Assembly (NCBI GenBank): GCA_025464995.1
Contig: JAODMO010000011.1
Span: 1 to 64,000 of the forward strand
Length of the DNA stretch: 64,000 nt
From: Microbacteriaceae bacterium
Lineage (GTDB): Bacteria > Actinomycetota > Actinomycetes > Actinomycetales > Microbacteriaceae
Reading direction: 5' to 3'
Shown: piece after piece, positions 9,776 through 19,603 of the stretch
How positions within the stretch are numbered: the stretch's first letter is position 1
How the letters are laid out: each line of letters opens with the position of its first letter
The notes under the pieces: model-generated
Seen by the model: only the letters and a program-made list of their open reading frames with translations
Database searches by the model: none
What the model was told of the DNA's origin: nothing
Translations under genes and position numbers: made by a program

Positions 9776-10687
9776 CTAATCGCTGACGAGCTCGACGATC
9801 GTCCAGGTGGACCCGAGGTCGTCCGTCATGGCGATGCCGCGGTCATCCGCAACATACATTCGTCCGGCCGTGACGGTGAATGCCTGGGGCACTCCGTCGA
9901 CGAGTTCGCCCTTGTCCCACTGTCCCGACGCATTTGTGGCCCACAGTGCTCCGTCCACATCGACGCCCGCCAGCGTTCCCATCACGGGGTCGGCGCCGAC
10001 GAGGTAGAGGGCGGGTGCTGCGGCATCGACCGCGAAGGTTGATGCGTCGTCGATGCTGACCGCCAGTCCGTCTTCGGTGGTGGCGTAGAGGGAATCGGAT
10101 GATGGCAGCGCGAGCAGATCTCGAGCGACGAGTTCTGCTCCGTCTGTCCATGTCTTTCCGCCGTCCATGCTTCGTCGGATGGCTTGTGTGCTCGTATCGA
10201 GGCCGAAGACGCGGACGTCGCTACTTCCCTCGGGTGCCGGGAGGACTGCCAAGGCGTGGAAGTCGGTCTCGTCTTTTAGCGAGACGGTGCTCCAGGTCTC
10301 TCCGCGGTCGGTGCTCGTGATGAGACCGAGGTTCGGGGCGCCGAACGTCGCCGGAGTCTTCGGCCCGGGGTGGCCGGAGGCGTAGGCGGTGCCCTCCACG
10401 AGGGTAAAGCCCATCGGGTCGAAATCGAGACCACCGAGGGGGCCGACTGCGGTAGCTGTGCCGTCGGCGCCGACTTCCAGCCGGTAAATGCCCTCGTGTG
10501 TTGCAACCGTGAGTTCCTCGCCCTCGGGTTCCACCGTGAGCGCATGGATGTGGTCGAACTGGGTCGATGGCGAGCCTTGACCATCCGGTCCTTCTGCCTG
10601 AGCCGAGCACCCCGTTATCAGGGCTGCCGTTGCGGTCAGTAGCGCGATGCCGACGGCGATCGGGCGACGGTGAGGTGATGGAGGCAT
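9776..10687 (-). CDS. Lipoprotein with sialidase-like beta-propeller (F510_1955-like)
   Basis: The 303-residue protein starts at ATG 10687 behind a GGAAG ribosome site. A signal peptide ends in a lipobox LITGC (C27). The mature protein repeats short blade motifs such as SDRGETW, MDGGKTW and DDLGSTW, each with the Asp-box pattern S-x-D-x-G-x-T-W of sialidase and BNR propellers. It is exported and lipid-anchored. Proteins of this type often sit with copper genes in actinobacteria. The start codon is about 90 bases past the stop of the DUF305 gene on the same strand. Enzymatic activity is not shown by the sequence; a binding or sensor role is equally possible. Confidence 0.7.
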   Translation of the reverse strand: MPPSPHRRPIAVGIALLTATAALITGCSAQAEGPDGQGSPSTQFDHIHALTVEPEGEELTVATHEGIYRLEVGADGTATAVGPLGGLDFDPMGFTLVEGTAYASGHPGPKTPATFGAPNLGLITSTDRGETWSTVSLKDETDFHALAVLPAPEGSSDVRVFGLDTSTQAIRRSMDGGKTWTDGAELVARDLLALPSSDSLYATTEDGLAVSIDDASTFAVDAAAPALYLVGADPVMGTLAGVDVDGALWATNASGQWDKGELVDGVPQAFTVTAGRMYVADDRGIAMTDDLGSTWTIVELVSD

Positions 10688-10775
10688 GGACTTCCGTATT
10701 CGTGGCTTGCGTTGGCGGTCGGATGTTGAACGGATGTTGCGGGGCCGGGGCTGTTGCACCCCGACCCAATGGGTC

Positions 10776-11381
10776 CTACAGCGTTGCACGTAGGTCCTTC
10801 ATCTCCTTCATCTCCCCGGTCTGGTCGTCGACAATCTTCCTCGCGAGCTCGATGGCGTCTGTGTTCTGGCCCGAGGAGATCTCCTCCTTCGACATCTCGA
10901 TCGCACCCTCGTGATGCGTCGTCATTTGCGTCAGGAAGAGGCGGTTGGCCTCTATGGCAGTGGCGTTCATGAGGGCGTTCATGTCGTCGTGACTCATCGA
11001 TCCGTTCATGTCGCCCATGTCGTGATCCTCCATGGCCCCGGTCGACTCGCTCCACGAGTCCAGCCAGCCGTTCATCGTGTCGATTTCCGGCTGCTGAGCC
11101 GCCTTGATCCTGTTGGCGAGCGACGCGACTTGGTCGTCGACGCCGTCTTTACTGAGGAGCATGTCAGCCATTCCGATGGCCTGCTGATGGTGCACAACCA
11201 TCTCTGACGCGAAAGAGACGTCGGCATCGTTGAAGTCGTCGGATGCCGGTGACGAAGACGAATTCGGGGTACTGGAGCTGTGACCCATGCTGCCCATCGA
11301 GCCGTTCGATGAGCACGCAGACAGAGCGAAAGTGGCGGCGAGGACACCGGTAAGGGCGAGGGAGAAACGAAGCTTGTTCAT
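10776..11381 (-). CDS. DUF305 family lipoprotein
   Basis: The 201-residue protein has a signal peptide with lipobox LSAC (MNKLRFSLALTGVLAATFALSAC). The mature protein contains two copies of the DUF305 signature, MVVHHQQAIGMADM and MTTHHEGAIEMSKEE. A Met/His/Asp-rich linker (MEDHDMGDMNGSMSHDDM) separates them. Met- and His-rich segments suggest binding of copper in the envelope; DUF305 proteins are common in copper clusters. It lies between the propeller lipoprotein and CopA on the same strand. An in-frame start 19 codons upstream exists, but the signal peptide supports the ATG at 11381. Confidence 0.82.
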   Translation of the reverse strand: MNKLRFSLALTGVLAATFALSACSSNGSMGSMGHSSSTPNSSSSPASDDFNDADVSFASEMVVHHQQAIGMADMLLSKDGVDDQVASLANRIKAAQQPEIDTMNGWLDSWSESTGAMEDHDMGDMNGSMSHDDMNALMNATAIEANRLFLTQMTTHHEGAIEMSKEEISSGQNTDAIELARKIVDDQTGEMKEMKDLRATL

Positions 11382-11465
11382 GAGAAGGAGTCCAATCAGT
11401 GTTTTGTGGTCGGGAGCGCGCGGGCGCGCCAAGAGCATCCCGTGTGGCCACGGGGAGAGCCCCGA

Positions 11466-11891
11466 TCAGGTTCTGCTGATGGAGAGGATGGTGAGATCTG
11501 GTGGTGGCAGGGAACGTGGAGACGGGCGCCGGCTCCCTGCGACCGGGGATCCTCGTGCGTGAAGGAACGACAATCGCGACGACCGATGGGATGCTCCGAA
11601 GACCAGCACGGTGACGAGGAGGGCGAGTATGCACGCCATGGTGCCGATGTCGTGAGCCGGATCACACATCCCATCGCAACCGTCGACCATCGGCTTGCCC
11701 GCGATCATGGGAGAGTCGTGGCCTTCGACGACCATGGCAGCGTGCGCGGGATCGCTGTTCGCACCCGGTGCGGCGATCGTATGCATCGCCAGCAATCCGA
11801 CGATGACGGCCCCGGCGGCTGAAGACAACAGAAGCACTCGCAGAAAAGCGGTGGGCCTCAAAATCCGCTCCCGCAGCGTCCCAAAAGCCAT
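11466..11891 (-). CDS. Small membrane protein with Cys/Met/His-rich loop (DUF6153-like)
   Basis: The 141-residue protein starts at ATG 11891 behind a strong AGGAGG site. It has two hydrophobic helices (VLLLSSAAGAVIVGLLAM and GTMACILALLVTVLVFG). Between them lies an outside loop with His, Met and the Cys pair in VDGCDGMCDPAHD. The C-terminus is basic and proline-rich. Small proteins of this layout recur next to actinobacterial copper genes and are listed as DUF6153. A similar but distinct protein lies at 18293. The loop could bind metal, but this is inference. Confidence 0.6.
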   Translation of the reverse strand: MAFGTLRERILRPTAFLRVLLLSSAAGAVIVGLLAMHTIAAPGANSDPAHAAMVVEGHDSPMIAGKPMVDGCDGMCDPAHDIGTMACILALLVTVLVFGASHRSSRLSFLHARGSPVAGSRRPSPRSLPPPDLTILSISRT

Positions 11892-11930
11892 TGATTCACC
11901 TCCTCCGATTCCAACACGGTAGCCCACGAG

Positions 11931-14180
11931 CTAGACCAGCGGCTGTGGTCTTGTCGTGGGCGTGAAGCGGCGTAGGCGAAGGCTGTTGGTCACGACGAAC
12001 ACCGAGGAGAGCGCCATGGCCGCGCCGGCGAGCAGTGGGTTGAGGAGGCCGAGCATAGCGATCGGAATAGCCGCGACGTTGTAGGCGAAAGCCCAAAAGA
12101 GGTTCCCCTTGATCACGCCCAGTGTGCGGCGCGCGAGCTGCATGGCGTCGGACACGACGAGCAGGTCGCCGCTCACGACGGTGATATCGCTCGCCGCGAT
12201 CGCAGCATCCGTGCCGTTGCCCATGGCGATCCCGAGGTCCGCGGCGGCCAGCGCCGCTGCGTCGTTCACGCCGTCGCCCACCATCGCAACTGTTCGGCCC
12301 TGCTTCTGCAGCGAGCGAATCAACTCCAGCTTGCCGGCCGGCGTGACCGCTGCGTGAATCTCGTCGATTCCGACCTCGGCGGCGACGCTGGCGGCGGCCC
12401 CCTCGTTGTCCCCGCTGAGCAGGATGGGCTGAAGCCCTTGAGCGCGGAAGCGCCCGATGGCATCCACGCTCGTGTGCTTCACCGCGTCACGAATGGTCAG
12501 CGTGCCGCGGAACTCGCCGTCCCAAGCGACAGCGATGACCGTCGCGCCCGCGCTCTCGTCCGCCGCTATCGCGGCTCGGATGTCGGTGACAGCGGGAATG
12601 GACCACGACGAAGCGAGCCAGTCCGCTCGCCCGACGATGGCCAGGTGCCCATCGATCACGGCCTGCACGCCAAGCCCCGCATGGGAGATGAACGACTCCG
12701 CGTCAGCTACCGGTACGCCGCCCTGTCGGGCCCTCTCGACGATGGCGCGGGCGATGGGATGCTCTGATCCGTGCTCCGCTCCGGCTGCAAAGTGCAGCAA
12801 CTCGCCCTCAGTCGTTCCGGCACTCGGTGTGACGGCGAGGACAGCCATTTCTCCGGTGGTGATGGTGCCGGTCTTGTCGAGGACGATCGTGTCGACGGCC
12901 TTGGTCTGTTCCAAGACGTGCGGTCCGCGGATGATGATTCCGAGCTGCGAGCCCCGGCCCGTGCCGACGAGCAGGGCGGTGGGGGTCGCGAGGCCGAGGG
13001 CGCATGGGCAGGCGATGATCAACGTGGCGACAGCGGCAGTGAACGCGAGCTCCACCGAGCCGTTGAATACGATCCATCCGGCGAATGTCAGGAGAGCGAG
13101 GCCGATGACGACGGGGACAAAGACGCCGGAGACGCGGTCGGCAAGCCTCTGGGCCTCGGCCTTGCCGCTCTGTGCCTCCTCGACGAGACGAGCGATGCGG
13201 GCGAGTTCGGTGTCAGCTCCCACGCGGGTCACTTCGACGTGGAGGCGCCCGCCGACGTTGACGGTGGCGCCGACAACGCGATCACCCGGGGCGACCTCGA
13301 CGGGTACCGACTCGCCGGTGAGCATGCTGAGGTCGACGGCGGATGCCCCGTCGATGACGAGGCCGTCGGCGGCGATCTTCTCGCCTGGCCGGACGACGAT
13401 GGTGTCGCCCGGCGACAGCGTGTTTGCGGGAACGGGCGTCTCCCTGCCGTCGCGAAGGAGCGTGGCGTCCTTCGCGCCGAGTTCGAGGAGGGCGCGTAGC
13501 GCTGCGCTGGACTGCTTCTTGGCGCGCGCCTCGATGTAGCGACCGGCGAGGATGAAGACGGTGACCGCTGCGGCGACTTCGAGATAGATCTCCCCGGCCC
13601 CGGTGGCGGGCGAGGCGAGGAAGGAGAAGGTCATGTGCATGCCGGGCACACCAGCCATGCCGAAGAACAGCGCGTAGAGCGACCAGCCGTAAGCGGCGAT
13701 CACCCCCACGCTGATGAGCGTGTCCATCGTGGCGGCACCATGGCGGGCGTTCACCCACGCGGCCCGATGGAACGGCCACGCGCCCCAGACGACGACCGGG
13801 GAGGCCGAGGTCAGGGCGAGCCACTGCCAGTTGGTGAACTGGAGGGCGGGGATCATCGACATGGCCGCGACAGGCACCGTCAGCGCCGCAGAGACCAGAA
13901 GGCGTCGGCGCAGCAGATCGGTCTCCGAGTCCGAGGGCGTCTCGACGCCGGCATCCGGTGCCATCGAAGGAGCGGGAAGCCTGGCACCGTAGCCAGCGGC
14001 TTCGACCGCGGCGATGAGCACGTCGGCCTCGACGCCGGGTGCGTGGACCGTGGCCTTCTCGGTGGCGTAGTTCACCGTCGCCTCGACCCCGTCGAGGCGG
14101 TTGAGTTTGCGCTCGATGCGGTTGGCACACGAGGCGCAGGTCATCCCGGTGATGTCGAGGCTGACGGCTGTGGTGGTCAT
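11931..14180 (-). CDS. copA: Copper-exporting P1B-type ATPase CopA
   Basis: The 749-residue protein pumps Cu(I) from the cytoplasm. It has one N-terminal heavy-metal domain with GMTCASC (C15, C18), eight predicted TM helices, the CPC metal channel motif (C391-P-C393) in [17 protein letters not shown], and the phosphorylated Asp D435 in [16 protein letters not shown] and [20 protein letters not shown] motifs are intact. It lies 1 base after the CopZ-like gene, with CsoR just upstream of both, so csoR-copZ-copA is one operon. The CPC motif and single metal domain fit the CopA (PIB-1) subgroup. Confidence 0.93.
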   Translation of the reverse strand: MTTTAVSLDITGMTCASCANRIERKLNRLDGVEATVNYATEKATVHAPGVEADVLIAAVEAAGYGARLPAPSMAPDAGVETPSDSETDLLRRRLLVSAALTVPVAAMSMIPALQFTNWQWLALTSASPVVVWGAWPFHRAAWVNARHGAATMDTLISVGVIAAYGWSLYALFFGMAGVPGMHMTFSFLASPATGAGEIYLEVAAAVTVFILAGRYIEARAKKQSSAALRALLELGAKDATLLRDGRETPVPANTLSPGDTIVVRPGEKIAADGLVIDGASAVDLSMLTGESVPVEVAPGDRVVGATVNVGGRLHVEVTRVGADTELARIARLVEEAQSGKAEAQRLADRVSGVFVPVVIGLALLTFAGWIVFNGSVELAFTAAVATLIIACPCALGLATPTALLVGTGRGSQLGIIIRGPHVLEQTKAVDTIVLDKTGTITTGEMAVLAVTPSAGTTEGELLHFAAGAEHGSEHPIARAIVERARQGGVPVADAESFISHAGLGVQAVIDGHLAIVGRADWLASSWSIPAVTDIRAAIAADESAGATVIAVAWDGEFRGTLTIRDAVKHTSVDAIGRFRAQGLQPILLSGDNEGAAASVAAEVGIDEIHAAVTPAGKLELIRSLQKQGRTVAMVGDGVNDAAALAAADLGIAMGNGTDAAIAASDITVVSGDLLVVSDAMQLARRTLGVIKGNLFWAFAYNVAAIPIAMLGLLNPLLAGAAMALSSVFVVTNSLRLRRFTPTTRPQPLV

Positions 14181-14181
14181 G

Positions 14182-14520
14182 TTAGGCGGTGACGAGCTCG
14201 TAGCCCGCCTCGGTTACAGCAGAGCGGACGTCGGCGACGTCGATGGGCCTGCTGCTGACGACCATGATGTTCGACGGACCGCCCGCGTTCAGGTCGATGC
14301 TGACGCTCGTGACGCCGTCGATGGCCGTTACTTCCTGGGTGACGCTGGCGACACAGTGGCTGCAGGTCATGCCCTGGACGACGAAGTGCTCCCGGATCGC
14401 GTCTCCGTCGATGGCGGATGCCGCGGTACCGTCGTGCGAGTCGTCGCCGGTGCCACAGGAGCACGCGTGGTTCTTGTCGGTGAGGCCGAGGTCATCGGTT
14501 CCGGTAGGTGTGCTGCACAT
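14182..14520 (-). CDS. copZ: CopZ-like copper chaperone with Cys-rich N-terminal extension
   Basis: The 112-residue protein ends in a heavy-metal-associated domain with GMTCSHC, which binds Cu(I) and delivers it to CopA. About 45 residues precede it, with Cys at the start (MCSTPTG) and ACSCG near residue 20. These may bind a second metal ion. It is one base from copA and 27 bases after csoR. The extension is longer than in plain CopZ proteins. Confidence 0.85.
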   Translation of the reverse strand: MCSTPTGTDDLGLTDKNHACSCGTGDDSHDGTAASAIDGDAIREHFVVQGMTCSHCVASVTQEVTAIDGVTSVSIDLNAGGPSNIMVVSSRPIDVADVRSAVTEAGYELVTA

Positions 14521-14547
14521 GAGATTCCTTTTCGGTGGCTTTGGGTG

Positions 14548-14829
14548 TCAGGAGCGCACGAGGCGGGCTATGGCGAGTGATGCCTCACGGATCTTGGCGT
14601 CGGCGACCTCTCCGCCGACGGCGGCCGCCTCGGCCACGCAGTGGGTGAGGTGGTCGTTGAGCAGCGCGAGAGCGACCGTCTCCAGAGCCTTGGTGGCCGC
14701 GGACACCTGGGTGAGGATGTCGATGCAGTAGCTGTCTTCCTCCACCATGCGGTGGATGCCGCGCACCTGCCCCTCGGCGCGGTTCAAGCGCTTCAGGATC
14801 GCTTCCTTATTGCCTTCGTAGCCGTTCAT
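14548..14829 (-). CDS. csoR: Copper-sensing repressor CsoR
   Basis: The 93-residue DUF156 protein keeps the full Cu(I) site: C35 (SYCIDIL), H60 and C64 (NDHLTHC), with the spacing of CsoR. It starts at ATG 14829 behind GAGGAG; longer in-frame starts would run through the operator DNA. It is first in the csoR-copZ-copA operon and diverges from the CopB-type ATPase. Copper binding should release it from the operators at 14845 and 14915 and turn on both directions. Compare the CstR-like paralogue at 9314, which lacks the His. Confidence 0.9.
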   Translation of the reverse strand: MNGYEGNKEAILKRLNRAEGQVRGIHRMVEEDSYCIDILTQVSAATKALETVALALLNDHLTHCVAEAAAVGGEVADAKIREASLAIARLVRS

Positions 14830-14844
14830 AGCCGCTCCTCGTAA

Positions 14845-14863
14845 ATACCCTACAGGGGTATAC
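14845..14863. promoter_or_regulatory. CsoR operator for csoR-copZ-copA
   Basis: ATACCCTACAGGGGTATAC carries the TACCC-5-GGGTA core, 16 bases upstream of the csoR ATG on the minus strand. It is a less perfect copy of the operator on the other side of the divergent region. Confidence 0.7.
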
Positions 14864-14907
14864 ATAGTAGGCACACGGCCGGGGCGCGTGTCAACAGAGA
14901 AGAACCC

Positions 14908-14934
14908 TTGACTGATACCCCGACGGGGTATACC
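14908..14934 (+). promoter_or_regulatory. Promoter with embedded CsoR operator for the CopB-type ATPase
   Basis: TTGACT at 14908-14913 and TATACC at 14929-14934 form -35 and -10 elements 15 bases apart. Between them, and overlapping the -10, is a 17-bp perfect palindrome (ATACCCCG-A-CGGGGTAT, 14915-14931). The repressor would cover the promoter. Transcription would start about 7-10 bases later, at or next to the ATG at 14944. Confidence 0.65.
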
Positions 14935-14943
14935 TTGACCGAC

Positions 14944-17112
14944 ATGAGCCAGCCACACGAGCATCACGTCCACGAAGCGAAGTCGCCGGTAGCGGCAGCT
15001 TCACCCGACGGGATGAGCCGCGAAGCGATGAACCACGACGCGATGGCCGACGGAGCGACTGATCATGGCGCTATGGACCATGGCCATGACGCCGGCCACG
15101 CCGGTCACGGCGATCACGTCGGCCAGTTCCGGCGACTGTTCTGGATCATGCTCGTCGTCGCCCTGCCCGTCGTCGGGTTCAGCCACATGTTCGCGATGAT
15201 CATCGGCTACGAGCTCCCCGGGGCGGGCTTCATGGCGTGGATTTCACCGCTGCTCGGAACGGTGATGTACGTCTGGGGCGGCAAGCCGTTCCTCGCCGGC
15301 GCCGTGTCGGAATTCCGGGCCCGTGAACCCGGGATGATGATGCTCATCGCGCTCGCCATAACGGTAGCGTTCGTCGCCTCCTGGGGTGCCAGCCTCGGGT
15401 TGATCGATGGAGACCTCGACTTCTGGTGGGAGCTCGCGCTCCTCATCGTCATCATGCTTCTCGGGCACTGGATCGAGATGCGGTCCCTCGCCCAGACATC
15501 CTCCGCGCTCGACTCCCTCGCCGCACTCCTTCCAGACCAGGCCGAAAGAGTAGCGGGCGACGACGTCGACCTTGTCGCCCCGGCCGACCTCCAGCCGGAC
15601 GATGTCGTCATCGTCCGTCCCGGCAGCCGTGTTCCAGCCGACGGGACGGTCACCGAGGGAACGGCCGACGTCGACGAGTCGATGATCACCGGCGAATCCC
15701 GCCCGGTCAGCCGCGGGCCCGGAAGCCGGGTCGTGGCGGGAACGGTCGCGACCGACACCGCCATCCGAGTGCGAGTCACCGCGGTCGGCGACGACACCGC
15801 GCTCGCGGGCATCCAACGACTCGTCCTGGAAGCGCAGAATTCCAGCTCGCCCGCCCAACGCATCGCCGACACCGCGGCCGGCTGGCTCTTCTGGTTCGCC
15901 CTCGGCGCAGGCGTCATCACCGCCATCGTCTGGACCCTCGCAGGCAATCCCGATGACGCAGTCGTTCGCACGATCACCGTCCTCGTCATCGCCTGCCCCC
16001 ACGCCCTCGGCCTCGCGATTCCCCTCGTGGTGTCCATCTCCACAGAACGCGCGGCGAAAGCAGGGGTGCTCATCAAGGACCGCCTCGCACTCGAAACCAT
16101 GCGCACAGTCGACACCGTGCTGTTCGACAAGACCGGCACGCTCACGAGGGGCGAGCCAGTGGTCAGCCACGTGGCGGTCGTGGGCGGCGTTGCCGAAGAC
16201 GAGGTGCTCGCGCTAGCGGCTTCGGCCGAGACCGACAGCGAACATCCCCTGGCCAAAGCGATTGTTGCGGCCGCGAGAAACCGCCGACTCGACGTGACCA
16301 GGGCACGGGATTTCAAAGCGTCTACCGCCGTGGGCGTCACAGCGAATGTCGGGGGACGACTGATCAGCGTCGGCGGCCCCGCTATGCTCACCAGCCACGA
16401 CGCCCAGGCCCTGCCCGACACCGAACAGTGGAAAGACGAGGGTGCGATCATCCTGCACGTCCTCGCCGACGGAGCCGTCATCGGCGCCATCGCACTGGCG
16501 GACGAGGTGCGCGAAGAATCACGGCAAGCAGTCGACTCCCTGCACAACCTCGGAATACAGGTAGTCATGATCACCGGCGACGCAGAAGCCGTCGCTCACT
16601 CCGTAGCCCGAGAGCTGGGCATCGACCGCGTCTTCGCCGGAGTCCACCCCGAAGACAAGGCCGCCAAAATAGCCGAGCTGCAGCGGGAAGGACGCACCGT
16701 CGCCATGGTCGGGGACGGCGTAAATGACGCCCCAGCGTTGGCTAAAGCCGACGTCGGAATCGCGATCGGGGCCGGCACCGACGTGGCAATCGCCTCGGCC
16801 GGAGTCATCCTCGCCAGCGATGACCCCCGATCGGTGTTGTCAATTCTTGAGCTGTCCCGCAAGAGCTACCGGAAGATGAAGCAGAACCTGTGGTGGGCGG
16901 CCGGCTACAACCTGCTCTCCGTTCCGCTGGCCTCCGGCGTCTTGGCCCCCATCGGATTCGTCCTTCCCATGGAGATCGGCGCGCTGCTCATGTCCGCCTC
17001 CACGGTAGTCGTCGCGCTCAACGCGCAGCTTCTCCGCCGCCTCGACCTCCGACCTGAGCTGCTGACGACCGAGCACACCGCTCCGACGAGTCAACCCGTC
17101 GCCGTCGGATGA
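14944..17112 (+). CDS. copB: CopB-type P1B ATPase with His/Met-rich N-terminus
   Basis: The 722-residue protein has a cytoplasmic N-terminus rich in His, Met and Asp (MNHDAMADGATDHGAMDHGH) in place of a Cys metal domain. The channel motif is CPH (C351-P-H353) in IACPHALGLAIP, and the phosphorylated Asp is D395 in DKTGTLTRGE. CPH and a His-rich tail define the CopB (PIB-3) subgroup. I chose ATG 14944 because the longer TTG start at 14908 would be inside the -35 element. No ribosome site precedes the ATG, so the message is likely leaderless. It diverges from csoR and shares its control. Confidence 0.88.
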   Translation: MSQPHEHHVHEAKSPVAAASPDGMSREAMNHDAMADGATDHGAMDHGHDAGHAGHGDHVGQFRRLFWIMLVVALPVVGFSHMFAMIIGYELPGAGFMAWISPLLGTVMYVWGGKPFLAGAVSEFRAREPGMMMLIALAITVAFVASWGASLGLIDGDLDFWWELALLIVIMLLGHWIEMRSLAQTSSALDSLAALLPDQAERVAGDDVDLVAPADLQPDDVVIVRPGSRVPADGTVTEGTADVDESMITGESRPVSRGPGSRVVAGTVATDTAIRVRVTAVGDDTALAGIQRLVLEAQNSSSPAQRIADTAAGWLFWFALGAGVITAIVWTLAGNPDDAVVRTITVLVIACPHALGLAIPLVVSISTERAAKAGVLIKDRLALETMRTVDTVLFDKTGTLTRGEPVVSHVAVVGGVAEDEVLALAASAETDSEHPLAKAIVAAARNRRLDVTRARDFKASTAVGVTANVGGRLISVGGPAMLTSHDAQALPDTEQWKDEGAIILHVLADGAVIGAIALADEVREESRQAVDSLHNLGIQVVMITGDAEAVAHSVARELGIDRVFAGVHPEDKAAKIAELQREGRTVAMVGDGVNDAPALAKADVGIAIGAGTDVAIASAGVILASDDPRSVLSILELSRKSYRKMKQNLWWAAGYNLLSVPLASGVLAPIGFVLPMEIGALLMSASTVVVALNAQLLRRLDLRPELLTTEHTAPTSQPVAVG

Positions 17113-17284
17113 CATCAGGTTGCCGGAGGCCGGCGGCCTGACTTGATTCCCGGCGATGGGTTCGTAGGCCCGGGCCCGACGTCTGCCGCAATCAGCTGGT
17201 TACCCCACCGCGCATGAACGGCACCGGGTCGACCGCGCCACATCGGCCTGCACCGGGAAGTGAGGATGCGGGCTCGTGGAGGCT

Positions 17285-18121
17285 TCAGCGAACATTGGCT
17301 GTCAGCCATGCGTACGGATCAACGGCGCTTCCCTTGATATGGACCTCGAAGTGCAGGTGGGCTCCCGTGCTGGCGCCGGTGTTGCCGACGCGCCCGACCA
17401 TCGCCCCGACGCTCACCGTTTGGCCCTCTACCAGCGGCACGGACCCGGCCTGCATGTGACCGTAGACGGTGGTGACGAGCTGGCCGCCGATCTGATGATC
17501 GATGAGGACGTTGGTGCCCAGACCGCCGCTGCTGCGGTTCACCTCCTTCACGATCCCGTCCGCCGCTGCCGCGATCGGAGTGCCGGAGCCTGGTGTGAAA
17601 TCGAGTCCCTTGTGGTCGGATGAGCAGCCCCGGCAGGGAGCCTTCCTTGCACCAAAATCACTGCTGATCGGCGACGATGCGAAGGGCCACTGGATCACCG
17701 ATGTCGCGATATTGACAAAGGTCGTCCGCCCGGCGGCGAAGGCGAAGCGCGGAGTTGCTGGCGGTGGTGGTGGTGGCGGCGGAACGGTCACGGTGAACGA
17801 ATCTCTAGGCGCGTCGGTGGCAGCACCCTCAGCTGTCAGGGTCTGCGCCTCACCTCCGGTCGAGACTCGGGCCGTGGTAGCTGATTGGACGATCGGCTCC
17901 ACGGCGTATGCAGGAATCCCTTGGGTCACTGCAAACGTCCATGCCAATAGCAGGGCGGCCATTCCTTTTCTGCTACTGGCTCCGATACGGCCGCGCCGGC
18001 TCACCTTCGACACTGCGCGCAGGGCAGGCGGGGTAGCAGCAGGCGCTGTCGCATCCAGCGCAGCGGTCGTGCGCTCGGCGAGTAGTGCAGAACGGCGGGT
18101 TGGGAGTGCGTTGTTTTTCAT
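17285..18121 (-). CDS. M23 family metallopeptidase (cell-wall endopeptidase)
   Basis: The 278-residue protein cleaves peptidoglycan cross-links. A basic cytoplasmic start is followed by one TM or signal segment near residues 53-73. A Pro-rich linker (about 114-123) leads to the LytM/M23 domain. Zinc ligands are H170 and D174 (HKGLDF) and H257, with H255 in HLHFEV. Two Cys (CRGC, 163-166) may form a disulfide. It converges on copB and is not in an operon. The long N-terminus with many Arg and Ala is unusual and could shift the true start to a later codon. Confidence 0.85.
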   Translation of the reverse strand: MKNNALPTRRSALLAERTTAALDATAPAATPPALRAVSKVSRRGRIGASSRKGMAALLLAWTFAVTQGIPAYAVEPIVQSATTARVSTGGEAQTLTAEGAATDAPRDSFTVTVPPPPPPPPATPRFAFAAGRTTFVNIATSVIQWPFASSPISSDFGARKAPCRGCSSDHKGLDFTPGSGTPIAAAADGIVKEVNRSSGGLGTNVLIDHQIGGQLVTTVYGHMQAGSVPLVEGQTVSVGAMVGRVGNTGASTGAHLHFEVHIKGSAVDPYAWLTANVR

Positions 18122-18292
18122 GTTTCCTTCGAGGCCTCACAAGTGTCTGCGGGGCGCCGGTCATGCGAGTCGAGAAGGTCGGGCTCTCGGCACGCGATTC
18201 ATCTGGGGCGAGCCCCCCCCGAACAGTCAGGGAGCCCATGCTCGTACGGGCGGCGCGAGGTGGCCAGCGATCGAACGAGGGAGGTGGTCGGT

Positions 18293-18751
18293 CTAGACCT
18301 GTTGCAGAGAGAGTTCTGTCAAGGCGATAGCTCTTGGAATCGCCGAAGTCGCAGCTGCTGCCCGCACATCCAGGCTTGGTGCCAGGCCGTCACCGAACGA
18401 ACCGGCCGCCCGGACATTCGGGGCGATCACGGCCGGGCTGGAGATGACCGGGCTGGATGTGGAAATGAGGTTCAGTGTTTGGCTGCAGCAGTCCGTCGCG
18501 TCGGCTGGATTGCCGTCATCGAAGTCGTGGGCCGACTCAAGCTCTATGTGCTCGCTGGCCCCGAATGCCGACTCGGGTGTCTCGTGCGCCACATGTTCAG
18601 CTGTGGCACCTCGCTCATGAGCGCTCGCGAGATGAGCGATCGGAGACTGCTGAAGACCCACCATGCCAACCACGAATGCGACGGCAATCAGGAGTCCTGC
18701 CCACAGCGCCCGAGCCACGAGTCGAGGAAGCCCCGACGGTGTGTGTGGCAT
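18293..18751 (-). CDS. Secreted or membrane-anchored protein of unknown function
   Basis: From ATG 18751 the protein has 152 residues (an in-frame start 22 codons upstream exists but is Cys-rich and unlikely). One TM or signal helix (LLIAVAFVVGMVGLQQ) is followed by a His/Glu-rich stretch (HLASAHERGATAEHVAHE) and a Cys pair in ATDCCSQ. The layout of a short helix, then His, then Cys recalls the small membrane protein at 11466 in the copper cluster. A metal-related role is possible by neighbourhood only. Confidence 0.5.
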   Translation of the reverse strand: MPHTPSGLPRLVARALWAGLLIAVAFVVGMVGLQQSPIAHLASAHERGATAEHVAHETPESAFGASEHIELESAHDFDDGNPADATDCCSQTLNLISTSSPVISSPAVIAPNVRAAGSFGDGLAPSLDVRAAAATSAIPRAIALTELSLQQV

Positions 18752-18955
18752 AAGCGGACGCAATTTACTCCTTAGAAGGCAAAGACAACATCCAAGATAG
18801 CGGCATCTAGGACTCAATCGTTATAAACGCAGGGGATACGCAGGTTGTGCGTCGAAAGAATCGTCCGTACAGACTCGTCCAACGGCTTCAACCTCCTCGA
18901 GAACAGCGGGCTGTGATGGCTACAGCTGGTTTGCTGTGAGTGGTAGCTTCACCGC

Positions 18956-19412
18956 ATGAGCCAGCAGAGGGGCTTCCAACTCCTAGCGCTGAGCGTTCTG
19001 ACCTCAGCGGCAATCTCTGGTTGCTCCAGAGATCTCACGCTGTCGCCGCCGCCCCTAGAGATTGCGAGTGTTGAGCTGGTCCCCATCGGTTCGGACTCGG
19101 TGGACGTGTGCCGCATTGCCGTGGGGGTACGAAATCCCGGGAGCAACGAACTCACTGACCAATTCGACGATGACGAGATCGCCATGTCGATTGAACTGCG
19201 CGCAGTGTCTGCCCTGGGTCTTGACTACGGTATCGATGCCGGGGCGAAGACGGTGCCTTCAGGTGAAACGGTTGAGTTTTCGCCTCCCGACACCATCCTC
19301 GGTGCCGACGTGTATTTCGTATACCATCACGCTGACGCGAGACGGAGAGCCGGAGATTACCGAACCGGCTGCGGGCGAAGCTGATCTTTTCGTCGAAGAA
19401 TGCAAAGCGTGA
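18956..19412 (+). pseudogene. Lipoprotein gene with a probable frameshift
   Basis: The frame from ATG 18956 has a signal peptide and a lipobox ISGC. A beta-rich domain follows up to about DVYFVY. Near 19325 the reading becomes unlikely (HHADARRRAGDYRTGCGRS). The +1 frame there continues as YTITLTRDGEPEITEPAAGE and ends LFVEECKA at 19412, in keeping with the earlier part. A one-base change near 19320-19335 would restore one protein of about 151 residues. It is either a real frameshift or a sequencing error. The function is unknown. Confidence 0.6.
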
Positions 19413-19603
19413 CTATTGCCATGGTCTGAGATCGACCACGACACTTCGTTCTTCGTCGGTCCAGGTAGAGACGTTGGATGGCGGGTGCAGAGGGCCTGAC
19501 CGCGGTCGCCGAACTCGTCGAGCGCAGCCTCGCCGGCAGCGGGCCGGCAGCGGGCCGGGGTAGGAGTCGGGGAGCGTGGCTCGACCGTGACTAGGCTGTG
19601 CGC

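Noticed and set aside
15207-16574. Long minus-strand frame under copB
   Set aside because: Antisense shadow with Ser/Thr/Arg bias. The plus strand carries all ATPase motifs.
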